DNA of 22,749 nucleotides from Gaiellasilicea sp039914895 (GTDB taxonomy: Bacteria; Actinomycetota; Thermoleophilia; Gaiellales; Gaiellaceae), in contig JBDSOJ010000112.1 of the NCBI GenBank assembly GCA_039914895.1, positions 1 through 22,749 on the forward strand, written 5' to 3'. Shown one piece after another: positions 1 to 6,482 of this stretch (within the stretch, counting starts at the first letter, position 1; the number at the start of each line of letters is the position of its first letter). The notes beneath the pieces are model-generated. The model was not told the DNA's origin and made no database searches. It saw only the letters and a list, made by a program, of their open reading frames with translations. The translations under genes and the position numbers were made by a program.

Positions 1-381
1 ACAGGCGAGAAGATCCTGATCGGCAAGTACCGGCCGAAGAACGGCTACAAGAAGCACATCGGCTTCCGCGCGAGCCTCTCCCAGATCCAGATCGAGTCGA
101 TCGGCGGCTCCGGCGCGAAGAAGCGCGCTGCGGCCGAGACGCCGAAGGCCGAGCAGCCCAAGGCGGAGGCGCCTGCGGCGAAGCCCGCTGCCGACGACCA
201 CGTCAAGGGCATGCCCTCCGGGTACGAGGAACTGACCGTGGCCGCGATCAAGGAGCAGTCGACAGACTGGAACCGTCCCATGCTCGAGGCGGCCCTGGAA
301 TACGAGCAAGCGAACGCGGCCCGCAAGGGCGCGGTCGCAGCGATCGAAGCTGCGTTGGCAGCGAAGGAGGAGGCGAGCTAG
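1..381 (+). CDS. rplU: Large ribosomal subunit protein bL21, C-terminal part, with long C-terminal extension (5' end outside window)
   Basis: The reading frame is open from base 1 and ends at TAG 379-381, giving the last 126 residues. The first part, with KYRPKNGYKKHIGFR and then SLSQIQIESI, is the 23S rRNA-binding C-terminal end of ribosomal protein L21, a structural protein of the 50S subunit. L21 normally stops about there. Here the frame continues for some 85 residues: a Lys/Ala/Pro/Glu-rich linker (about residues 38-68 of the visible part), then a compact segment containing GYEELTVAAIKEQSTDW and ALEYEQANAARKGAVAAIE that looks like a small helical domain. The downstream neighbour is rpmA, the standard rplU-rpmA order, and its ATG directly follows this stop codon. 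Identity as L21 is secure; the function of the extension is unknown to me. Confidence 0.93.
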   Translation, partial: TGEKILIGKYRPKNGYKKHIGFRASLSQIQIESIGGSGAKKRAAAETPKAEQPKAEAPAAKPAADDHVKGMPSGYEELTVAAIKEQSTDWNRPMLEAALEYEQANAARKGAVAAIEAALAAKEEAS

Positions 382-648
382 ATGGCGCACAAGAAGGGTC
401 TCGGCTCCTCCCGCAACGGGCGCGACTCGAACGCGAAGTGGCTCGGCGTCAAGGTCTTCGGCGGCGAGCTCGTCAAGGCAGGCGCGATCATCGTGCGCCA
501 GCGCGGGACGCGCTTCCGGCCGGGCTCGGGTGTCGGCCTCGGCCGCGACCACACGATCTTCGCGACCCGGCCGGGCACGGTCGAGTTCCGCACGAGCGGC
601 GAGAAGCGCTTCATCTCGGTCGCCGAGACCGAAAACCCGCAGAGTTAA
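382..648 (+). CDS. rpmA: Large ribosomal subunit protein bL27
   Basis: An 88-residue protein beginning MAHKKGLGSSRNGRDS, the hallmark N-terminus of L27. In the known structures this N-terminus reaches towards the peptidyl-transferase centre and contacts the tRNA ends. The remaining core (GVKVFGGELVKAGAIIVRQRG, then GTRFRPGSGVGLGRDHTIFA) is full-length for the family. The mature-type start MAHKKG is encoded directly, so there is no cleavable N-terminal extension of the kind seen in Firmicutes. A purine-rich AAGGAGGAG at 364-372, inside the end of rplU, gives a strong ribosome-binding site, and the ATG abuts the rplU stop. This is tight co-transcription with balanced expression. Very sure. Confidence 0.97.
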   Translation: MAHKKGLGSSRNGRDSNAKWLGVKVFGGELVKAGAIIVRQRGTRFRPGSGVGLGRDHTIFATRPGTVEFRTSGEKRFISVAETENPQS

Positions 649-653
649 CGCTC

Positions 654-1847
654 TTGTTTCACGATCGCGCCCGCATCGAGGTGCTGGCGGGCCGCGGCGG
701 CGACGGGGGCCTGAGCTTCCGGCGGGAGAAGCACGTGCCGAAGGGCGGGCCGGACGGAGGGGACGGCGGGCGCGGCGGCAATGTCGTCCTCGTCGCCGAC
801 GCGAGCCTACGCGACCTCTCTTTCTTCCGCGCCAAGACGAAGTTCCGGGCCGGGCGCGGCGAGCCGGGGCGCGGTGCGCGCAAGCACGGCGCCGACGGCG
901 CCACGATCGAGCTCGCCGTCCCGATCGGGACGCAGGCCTACGGGCCCGAGGGCGAGCTGATCGCCGATCTCGCGCGGCCTGACGCGCGGGTCGTGCTCGC
1001 CTGCGGAGGCCAGGGCGGCCGCGGCAACGCCCGTTTCGCGACGCCGGTGCGGCAGACGCCACGCTTCGCCGAGGTGGGGGAGCCGCCGGAGGAGGCGGAG
1101 GTCGAGCTGCGGCTGAAGCTGCTCGCCGACGCCGCGATGGCGGGGCTCCCGAACGCCGGCAAGTCGTCGCTGCTGCGTCGGCTCTCGAACGCGAAGCCGA
1201 AGGTCGCCGACTATCCGTTCACGACGCTCGCGCCCGTGCTCGGCACGGTCGAGTCGCCCGACGGCGCGCAGCTCACCGTCGCCGACGTGCCGGGCTTGAT
1301 CGAGGGCGCCAGCGAGGGGATCGGCCTCGGCCACGAGTTCCTCGCCCACCTCGAGCGCGCCCGCCTGCTCCTGCACGTGATCTACGCATCCGAGGAGGAC
1401 GTCGAGACGCGCTTCCGGACGATCGACACCGAGCTCGCCCTCTACGGCGCAGGACTCGACGAGCGGCCCCAGGCGATCGTGCTGAACAAGATCGATCTCC
1501 TACCCGAGCCGCCCTCGTTCCCCGTCGAGGACGGGCGGATCGTCGGCGTCTTCCCCGTCTCTTGCGCGACGGGCGCGGGGATCAGGGAGCTCGAGCTGGC
1601 GCTCTTCCGCCTCTGCCCCGCCGCCCCCGAGCCTGTTTTCGAGGAGGCGCCGGAGCTGCCGGACTTCCTCGAATACCGCCCGCAGCCGCCCGCGCGTCGC
1701 ACCTACCGGATCTACCGCACGGACAGCGGCTTCCGCATCATCGGCGAGGCGCCGCAGGGCGAGGAGCTCGAGGCGGTGCTCAGGGCCGCGGGCGCCCGCA
1801 AGGGCCAGGAGGTCGAGATCGGCGAGGAGACCCTGGAATGGCAGTAA
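654..1847 (+). CDS. obg: Obg-family GTPase with shortened C-terminal OCT domain
   Basis: A 397-residue ribosome-associated GTPase involved in late 50S assembly and stress/growth control. The TTG at 654 is chosen because the next residues, FHDRARIEVLAGRGGDGG, align with the start of the Gly-rich Obg fold; it lies five bases after the rpmA stop. The Obg domain is about residues 1-158. The G domain follows, with GLPNAGKSSLL (G1), the switch segment DYPFTTLAPVLG, DVPGLIEGASEGIGLG (G3), LNKIDL (G4) and SCATG (G5). The C-terminal OCT domain (from about RTYRIYRTDSGFRI to the end) is short: after the first strands it passes almost directly to LRAAGARKGQEVEIGE, lacking roughly 20-25 residues usually present. 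The end overlaps nadD by 10 bases. Very sure of the family. Confidence 0.95.
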   Translation: MFHDRARIEVLAGRGGDGGLSFRREKHVPKGGPDGGDGGRGGNVVLVADASLRDLSFFRAKTKFRAGRGEPGRGARKHGADGATIELAVPIGTQAYGPEGELIADLARPDARVVLACGGQGGRGNARFATPVRQTPRFAEVGEPPEEAEVELRLKLLADAAMAGLPNAGKSSLLRRLSNAKPKVADYPFTTLAPVLGTVESPDGAQLTVADVPGLIEGASEGIGLGHEFLAHLERARLLLHVIYASEEDVETRFRTIDTELALYGAGLDERPQAIVLNKIDLLPEPPSFPVEDGRIVGVFPVSCATGAGIRELELALFRLCPAAPEPVFEEAPELPDFLEYRPQPPARRTYRIYRTDSGFRIIGEAPQGEELEAVLRAAGARKGQEVEIGEETLEWQ

Positions 1848-2389
1848 CGGGGGTGTTCGGGGGGAGGTTCGACCCGCCTCATGTGGGTCACGTCGCGCTC
1901 GGGCGGGCGGCGGTCGAGCGCTTCGGGATCGACGATCTGCGCGTGACCGTCGTCGCCGACGCGGCGCACAAGCCGTCTGTGGCGTCTGCTGCCGATCGCC
2001 TCGCGATGGCTGAACTTGCCTTCGCGGAGCTCGACGCCATCGTCGAGCTGGAGGAGCATCGCTACACCGTCGACGCGCTCGAAGCAGCGGGTTACGACGA
2101 TCCGATCTTCCTGATCGGCGCCGACGAGCTGGTCGCGTTCCCGACGTGGAAGGAGCCGGAGCGGGTGCTCGAGCTGGCGCGGCTCGGAGTGGCGACCCGC
2201 CCGGGTTACGCGCCCGCGACCACCTCGCCGCGCATCCAGCTCTTCGAGCTCGAGCCGCAGCCGGTTTCCTCGTCCGAGATCCGCGAGCGCACGCGCCGCG
2301 GCGAGCCGATCGACGGCCTCGTCGTCCCGGCTGTGGCCCGCTACATCGAAGAACGAGGTCTCTACGTCGGGGATTCGCGGCTACACTGA
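1838..2389 (+). CDS. nadD: Nicotinate-nucleotide adenylyltransferase
   Basis: A 183-residue cytoplasmic enzyme that transfers AMP from ATP to nicotinate mononucleotide to give deamido-NAD, a step of NAD biosynthesis. Visible signatures are the N-terminal nucleotide-binding loop GVFGGRFDPPHVGH, with the HxGH-type motif of nucleotidyltransferases, the middle segment FLIGADELVAFPTW, and the C-terminal SSSEIRER, which corresponds to the (I/V)SSTxIR motif that binds the ATP phosphates. The start is ATG 1838, inside the last codons of obg (10-base overlap), so translation is probably coupled. The length is slightly below the usual 190-215 residues. The obg-nadD-rsfS order is common in many bacteria. 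Sure. Confidence 0.94.
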   Translation: MAVTGVFGGRFDPPHVGHVALGRAAVERFGIDDLRVTVVADAAHKPSVASAADRLAMAELAFAELDAIVELEEHRYTVDALEAAGYDDPIFLIGADELVAFPTWKEPERVLELARLGVATRPGYAPATTSPRIQLFELEPQPVSSSEIRERTRRGEPIDGLVVPAVARYIEERGLYVGDSRLH

Positions 2390-2751
2390 AAGCTCTGACC
2401 TCGCTCGAACAAGCACGCCGGATCGCCGCTCTCGCAACCGAGAAGCTGGCAGAAGACGTCGTCATCCTCGACATGAGACCCGTGTGCGTCTACACGGACT
2501 TCTTCGTGCTCGCGACCGGCCGTAACGCGCGCCAGACGAAGGCGGTCTATGACGAGGTGCACGGCCGGCTGAAGCAGGAGGCCAAGCTCCTGCCGCGCGC
2601 GGTCGACGGGACGAAGGAAGCGGAGTGGATCGTTGCCGACTACCTCGACGTCGTCCTGCACGTCTTCACGCCCGAGACGCGAGCCTTCTACCGGCTCGAA
2701 GACCTCTGGGGCGACGTTCCGGCGGTCGAGCTCGAAGCGGCGACTGCCTGA
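2386..2751 (+). CDS. rsfS: Ribosomal silencing factor RsfS, probable CTG start
   Basis: A protein of about 121 residues of the RsfS/YbeB/Iojap family, which binds L14 on the 50S subunit and blocks subunit joining when nutrients are scarce. Family landmarks are AEDVVILDMR, DFFVLATGRNARQTKAV, EWIVADYLDVVLHVF and FYRLEDLWGD. No ATG, GTG or TTG occurs in frame at the proper N-terminus. The frame begins sensibly at CTG 2386, whose last two bases start the nadD TGA stop (CTGA, an analogue of the common ATGA coupling), or at CTG 2395. GGGGA at 2368-2372 is the only SD-like sequence, 13 bases before 2386. Function is sure; the exact start codon is inferred. Confidence 0.9.
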   Translation: MKALTSLEQARRIAALATEKLAEDVVILDMRPVCVYTDFFVLATGRNARQTKAVYDEVHGRLKQEAKLLPRAVDGTKEAEWIVADYLDVVLHVFTPETRAFYRLEDLWGDVPAVELEAATA

Positions 2752-2752
2752 G

Positions 2753-2767
2753 CGCCCGTCCCGGGCG
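2753..2767 (+). terminator. Short GC hairpin just after rsfS
   Basis: CGCCCG (2753-2758) and CGGGCG (2762-2767) can form a 6-bp stem with a 3-base loop, two bases after the rsfS stop. No T-run follows, so it may be only a weak or Rho-assisted end of the rplU-rsfS operon. A second imperfect inverted repeat lies downstream (2786-2794 with 2813-2821; nine pairs including one G-T). The rest of 2752-2890 shows no convincing gene. Confidence 0.35.
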
Positions 2768-2873
2768 TTGCAGAGTTGATCCTCGGGGTGTGGCAGCAGG
2801 GTCGGCGAGTCCGCCACGCCCTCAATCACGCTCACAGCCGTGGACGGAGGGGGCCGGCGTCGGTTAGACCGGC

Positions 2874-2879
2874 TAGACT
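2874..2879 (+). promoter_or_regulatory. Candidate -10 element of the tRNA-Ala gene
   Basis: TAGACT, 11 bases before the mature tRNA 5' end, matches TATAAT at four of six positions. The flanking GCTAGACT..GAC also occurs before the small acidic protein gene at 18379, which supports a shared promoter type. No convincing -35 hexamer is visible. Confidence 0.4.
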
Positions 2880-2890
2880 AGGACTCCCCA

Positions 2891-2963
2891 GGGGCCATAG
2901 CTCAGCTGGGAGAGCGTCTGGCTGGCAGCCAGAAGGTCGCCGGTTCGAGCCCGGCTGGCTCCA
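2891..2963 (+). tRNA. tRNA-Ala (anticodon GGC)
   Basis: A complete 73-base cloverleaf. The acceptor stem is 2891-2897 with 2956-2962 and contains the G3-U70 wobble pair, the classic alanine identity element. The D-arm is 2900-2915. The anticodon stem TCTGG/CCAGA encloses the loop CTGGCAG, with anticodon GGC at 2924-2926. The T-arm is 2939-2955 with loop TTCGAGC, and the discriminator base is A2963. The 3' CCA is not encoded. It decodes GCC and GCU, the former likely abundant in this GC-rich genome. It is a single gene, not part of a tRNA cluster. Confidence 0.97.
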
Positions 2964-2969
2964 TCACTC

Positions 2970-2988
2970 CGCTACGTCCGCCGTAGCG
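2970..2988. terminator. Perfect hairpin between the tRNA and the convergent DM13 gene
   Basis: CGCTACG (2970-2976) and CGTAGCG (2982-2988) form a perfect 7-bp stem with a 5-base loop. It starts seven bases after the tRNA and contains the stop codon of the minus-strand gene (2972-2974), so it could end transcription from both sides. There is no T-run on either strand. The role is inferred from position. Confidence 0.45.
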
Positions 2989-3586
2989 TCGCGGTGCCGA
3001 ACGAAACCGTGAACGCGCGGCACCAGACGATCACGGTCGCCGCGTCGGCGAGATCGAGTGTGGCCGGCAACTCGTATTGCTGATTGCCGACGTTGCCCTT
3101 CAGCGCGCCGAGGCGGGTCGCGCCGCCGACGCTGTCGCCGTCAGACGCGCTCGGCGCCAAGTAGACGAAGAGGTCGGGCCCGGCGTCGGTGCGGAAGTCG
3201 ACAAGCGCCAGCACACGGGAGCCGTCCGCGCGCTCGGTCACTCGAGCGCTGCCGCTCGTCGTATGCGCACGCGACTCGAACGAGCCCATCAGCTCGGCGG
3301 TACCGGCCGCGAGCGCCTCGTCGACGGTCTTGTCGCGGAGCGTGCCGAGGGCGAGGTAGCCGCCGACGAGCACCATCGTCGCGACGGCGACGGCGGAGAC
3401 CGGCAAGCGGAGAGCCGGCGCGCGCAGCCAGATTGCGATCGCACCCGCGGCGACCAGCCCGAACCAGAGCGTCGTCAACGCCATCGACGCCCGGAAGCTG
3501 TCCGTGAGGACGCCTCCGGCCAGCCAGATCCCGACGAGTACGACCGCCGCGGAGACGGGAGCAAGCAGGAGTGAGCGCGCGGTCAT
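2972..3586 (-). CDS. Membrane-anchored DM13-domain protein (putative redox/electron-transfer domain)
   Basis: A 204-residue protein. The first ~80 residues hold three likely membrane helices (about 8-27, 35-53 and 60-79). A DM13 domain follows from about residue 96 to the end, seen in the pattern GSFESRAHTTSGSARV, FRTDAGPDLFVYLAP, LGALKGNVGNQQYELP and VIVWCRAFTVSFGTATL; the near-invariant Cys sits in the WC pair. DM13 domains are predicted electron-transfer or redox domains, usually extracytoplasmic; the cofactor is not settled to my knowledge. Its ATG overlaps the histidine kinase stop (ATGA, 3583-3586), so it is translated with the two-component genes and may supply or relay the signal. Domain identity is confident; the role is inference. 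Confidence 0.85.
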   Translation of the reverse strand: MTARSLLLAPVSAAVVLVGIWLAGGVLTDSFRASMALTTLWFGLVAAGAIAIWLRAPALRLPVSAVAVATMVLVGGYLALGTLRDKTVDEALAAGTAELMGSFESRAHTTSGSARVTERADGSRVLALVDFRTDAGPDLFVYLAPSASDGDSVGGATRLGALKGNVGNQQYELPATLDLADAATVIVWCRAFTVSFGTATLRRT

Positions 3587-4647
3587 GCGGCCGGCAGCGT
3601 GAAGGAGACTCGGGCGCCGCCGCCGGGGGCGTTCTCGGCCCAGATCCGGCCGCCGTGCGCCTCGACGAGCCCGCGCGCGATCGCGAGTCCGAGACCGGCG
3701 CCGCGGGCCGAGCGGGCCGGATCGCCGCGCCAGAAGCGCTCGAACATCCGCCGCAAGGACTCCGCCGACAGGCCCTCGCCGCTGTCCTCGACCGTGACCC
3801 GCACCTCGTTGCCGCCCTCCTCGACGAAGACGGCGACCGATCCGTCCGACGGCGTGTGCCGAAGCGCGTTCGCGAGCAGGTTCAGGAGCACACGCTCGAC
3901 CTTCTCGGGCGCGCAGCGTGCCGTCACCGCCTCGCCGACACGGGCCTCGAGCGTGACGTGGCGCGAGCGTGCCTCGGCCTCGACTCCGCGCAGGCACGAG
4001 CGGACGAGGCCGCCCAGCTCCGCCTCGCGCAGCTCCAGCGTCAGCGCGCCGCTGTCGATCCGCGCCAGCTCGAAGAGATCGTCGACGAGGCCGGTCAGCG
4101 ACCGCACCTGGTCGCGCAACGCCGGCACATACTCCTCCGGCTCCGCGAGCCCGTCTTCGACCGCCTCGAGCATTGCCTGCATGTTCGCGAGCGGCGTCCT
4201 CAGGTCGTGGCTCGCCCAGGCGACGAGCTCGCGTCGAGCATCGAAGAGCCGCTCGATGCTAGCCGCCATCTCGTTGAACGAGCCGGCGAGCGTCCGCAGC
4301 TCGGCCGGGCCGTCCTCGGCCGCGCGGGCGGTCAGGTCGCCGCGCTCGAGCTCACCTGAGACACGCGCGAGCCGGGACAGCGACGACGAGACGGAATTGC
4401 CGACGAGCAGAGCCGCCGCGATCGCCGCGCAGGCCGACCCGGCTGCGACGGCGAGGATCGTCAGGTCGTGGCCGGACTGGAACATGACGAGCCCGGAGAG
4501 GACGACCGCTCCGAGCGGCAGCAGCACAGCGACGAGCGCGAGCCCGGCGAGCTGGAGCCGAACGGTCGGCAGCCGGCGCAGCCCGAGCGCGAGCGCGAGG
4601 CCGACGGCGAGCGTCCCGGCGGCGACGAGGAGCGCGAAGCCGATCAT
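3583..4647 (-). CDS. Membrane sensor histidine kinase (HAMP, HisKA, HATPase)
   Basis: A 354-residue kinase, partner of the adjacent response regulator. Three hydrophobic segments (about 3-22, 31-55 and 62-83) precede a HAMP domain (84-136). The dimerisation/phospho-acceptor motif is SHDLRTPL with His147. The catalytic domain shows the N-box LLNLLANALRHTP (Asn260), DSGEG (288-292) and GLGLAIARG (318-326). The loops between helices are very short, so there is almost no extracytoplasmic sensor; the signal is probably sensed in the membrane or through a partner. The start at 4647 (MIGFALL) is preferred because it overlaps the regulator stop as ATGA; a start 27 bases upstream is also open. The ATGA at its 3' end leads into the DM13 gene. 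Sure of class; ligand unknown. Confidence 0.93.
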   Translation of the reverse strand: MIGFALLVAAGTLAVGLALALGLRRLPTVRLQLAGLALVAVLLPLGAVVLSGLVMFQSGHDLTILAVAAGSACAAIAAALLVGNSVSSSLSRLARVSGELERGDLTARAAEDGPAELRTLAGSFNEMAASIERLFDARRELVAWASHDLRTPLANMQAMLEAVEDGLAEPEEYVPALRDQVRSLTGLVDDLFELARIDSGALTLELREAELGGLVRSCLRGVEAEARSRHVTLEARVGEAVTARCAPEKVERVLLNLLANALRHTPSDGSVAVFVEEGGNEVRVTVEDSGEGLSAESLRRMFERFWRGDPARSARGAGLGLAIARGLVEAHGGRIWAENAPGGGARVSFTLPAA

Positions 4648-5330
4648 CCGACGAACCTGTAGCCGACGCCCCACACCGTCTGGAGGAAGCGCGGGTGCGA
4701 GGGCCGCTCCTCGATCTTCTCGCGCAGCCGGCGCATGTGCACCGTGACCGTGCCGGTGTCGAGCGCGGCCTCGTACCCCCAGACGCGGCTCATCAGCTGG
4801 TCGCGGGAGAAGACCTTGCGTGGGTGGCTCGCGAGGAACCAGAGCAGGTCAAACTCCTTCGCCGTCAGCTTCAGCTCCTCGTCGCCGCGCAGCACCTCGC
4901 GCGTGCCTGCGTCGAGGGAGAGCCCCTCGAACGAGAGCCGCGCGCTCGTCTCGGCCGGCGATGCCGCCCGGCGCAGCACCGTACGCACCCGCGCCGCCAG
5001 CTCGCGCGGCGAGAACGGCTTCGTCACGTAGTCGTCGGCGCCGAGCTCGAGCCCGACGATCCGGTCGGCCTCCTCACCGCGGGCGGTGAGGAGGATGACC
5101 GGTAGCTCGGAGCGGGCGCGGATCCAGCGGCAGAGCTCGAGCCCGTCGGTGCCCGGCAACATCACGTCGAGCACGACGAGGTCGGGCTCGTTGCGCTCGA
5201 GCAGCGCCCGCGCGTCGTCGCCATCGCCCGCTTCGAGCGTGGTGTGCCCCTCGCGCTCGAGGTACTTGACCACGACCTCGCGCACGATCGGCTCGTCATC
5301 GACCACCAGGACTGTCGCCATTCCGCTCAT
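4644..5330 (-). CDS. OmpR/PhoB-type DNA-binding response regulator
   Basis: A 228-residue cytoplasmic transcription regulator. The receiver domain (about 4-118) has the acidic pair D11-D12, phospho-acceptor Asp55 in LVVLDVMLPGTDG, Thr82 and Lys104 in DDYVTKPFS. The C-terminal winged helix (about 130-228) has LTAKEFDLLWFLASHP, the SRDQLMSRVWG recognition region and the end motif TVWGVGYRF. Start 5330 is supported by AGAGGT a few bases upstream; an internal ATG at 5321 is less well placed. The stop overlaps the kinase start. It lies 35 bases after the secreted-protein gene, so all four genes probably share one transcript, and it may regulate its own operon. Very sure of class; targets unknown. 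Confidence 0.95.
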   Translation of the reverse strand: MSGMATVLVVDDEPIVREVVVKYLEREGHTTLEAGDGDDARALLERNEPDLVVLDVMLPGTDGLELCRWIRARSELPVILLTARGEEADRIVGLELGADDYVTKPFSPRELAARVRTVLRRAASPAETSARLSFEGLSLDAGTREVLRGDEELKLTAKEFDLLWFLASHPRKVFSRDQLMSRVWGYEAALDTGTVTVHMRRLREKIEERPSHPRFLQTVWGVGYRFVG

Positions 5331-5365
5331 TGTGACCTCTGTCTCCTTACGCCGGGCTGAATTAC

Positions 5366-6382
5366 TTACCCGATCGCGATCGTGGGGCAGTTGGAGATGA
5401 ACGGCGCCGCCTTGAGGCCGCCCAGGCTCGCGTTCGCGGGGCCCGCGCCGCCGCTCGTGAGCCTGCCCGCCTTGACCTCGGCGGCGACCTGTGCGGCCGA
5501 GGTCAGTCGCTTCGGCGTCGCCGACTCGCTCCAGACGGCGGGATGCACATCCCAGATCGGGCTGTAGTCCCGGCCGCCGGGCAGCGATTGGGTGATGTTG
5601 AGCGGACTGCCCTCGCCGAGCACGGCCGACTGGAGACCCTGGCGCTGCGGATTCGACTTGCCGCGCGGGCCGTTGACGATCGGGATGATCGCCGAGCGGG
5701 CCGAGCGGGCTGCGTTGGAGCCGGCACCCGGTGCCGCGTCGAGGTTCTTCGCGAGCGTGCTGCCCTCGAGGGCCGCGACAACGTCGACCGAAGCATCGGT
5801 GCGAAGGTAGTGCACCATCTGGCCGGCGAAGAAGCCGGAGAGCAGCTTCAGCGTCACGCGCCTCTTGGCGGTATCGATCGCCGTCACCGAGTCGCCCCGG
5901 CCGGTCGAGTTCGCGACGTGGGTCGCGTTCAGCACGATTCGGTTGCCGGTCGTGACGAGCGGGCTGTAACGCGCGTCGCCGATTGCGCCGGCGGCGACGG
6001 ACTTGGGCGGGAAGCCCTGATCGCCGGGAACGACGACCGTCTTCGGCCGAAAGTCGACGGTGCCCGCGAAGACGAGCGTCGAGCCCTGGACGCGTGCCTT
6101 CTGGACGGCCTTCGTTCCGAGCGCGTTCGCGAGGCGTGGCGACCAGATGACGCCGCGCCGGCGCGCGTCGGCCTGGTTCGACGACTCGGTGACGACGTAC
6201 CAGACGTCCTTGCCGGCTGCGCTGCGGCCCTTCTGCAGCGGCAGCGTCACCGTGCCGGCCTTCGCGTCGAGCGCGATCGCGCTCTTCAGCAGCAACCGCG
6301 GGGCGGCTTGCCTCGATTCTGCGGCTCCGGCCGCGAGGGCGGCGAGCGACGCCGCGAGGACGAACGAGATCAGAATCTTCAT
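5366..6382 (-). CDS. Secreted protein of unknown function, first gene of the two-component/DM13 unit
   Basis: A 338-residue protein that I do not recognise. The N-terminus MKILISFVLAASLAALAAG is a good signal peptide, with cleavage near residues 20-24. The mature part is rich in Ala, Gly, Ser, Thr and Val, with alternating beta-type stretches such as AGTVTLPLQ, DVWYVVTESS and RIVLNATHV. A GRDYSPIWDVHPAVW segment lies at about residues 272-286. The only Cys in the protein is near the C-terminus (ISNCPTIAIG). The start ATG 6382 has GAGGAG upstream at good spacing. The next gene downstream is the response regulator after 35 bases, so this may be the sensed, stress-exposed or redox-active envelope component. 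Being a real gene is near certain; function is unknown. Confidence 0.85.
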   Translation of the reverse strand: MKILISFVLAASLAALAAGAAESRQAAPRLLLKSAIALDAKAGTVTLPLQKGRSAAGKDVWYVVTESSNQADARRRGVIWSPRLANALGTKAVQKARVQGSTLVFAGTVDFRPKTVVVPGDQGFPPKSVAAGAIGDARYSPLVTTGNRIVLNATHVANSTGRGDSVTAIDTAKRRVTLKLLSGFFAGQMVHYLRTDASVDVVAALEGSTLAKNLDAAPGAGSNAARSARSAIIPIVNGPRGKSNPQRQGLQSAVLGEGSPLNITQSLPGGRDYSPIWDVHPAVWSESATPKRLTSAAQVAAEVKAGRLTSGGAGPANASLGGLKAAPFISNCPTIAIG

Positions 6383-6482
6383 CGAGTGCTCCTCAGGTAG
6401 TGGAGCCCGAGTTCTACGGCCGCGACCTTGCGTGGGCCTTACGTGCATCTGAACAGAGTCCGAAATGTGAGAGGCTCGCCGC

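Noticed and set aside
2776..3012. Small plus-strand frame running through the tRNA-Ala
   Set aside because: Its coding region would contain the whole tRNA and the following hairpin; its composition is not protein-like.
3586..3997. Longer DM13 protein starting far upstream inside the kinase gene
   Set aside because: The upstream part is an Arg-rich shadow of the kinase; the ATGA overlap at 3583-3586 gives the natural start before the first membrane helix.
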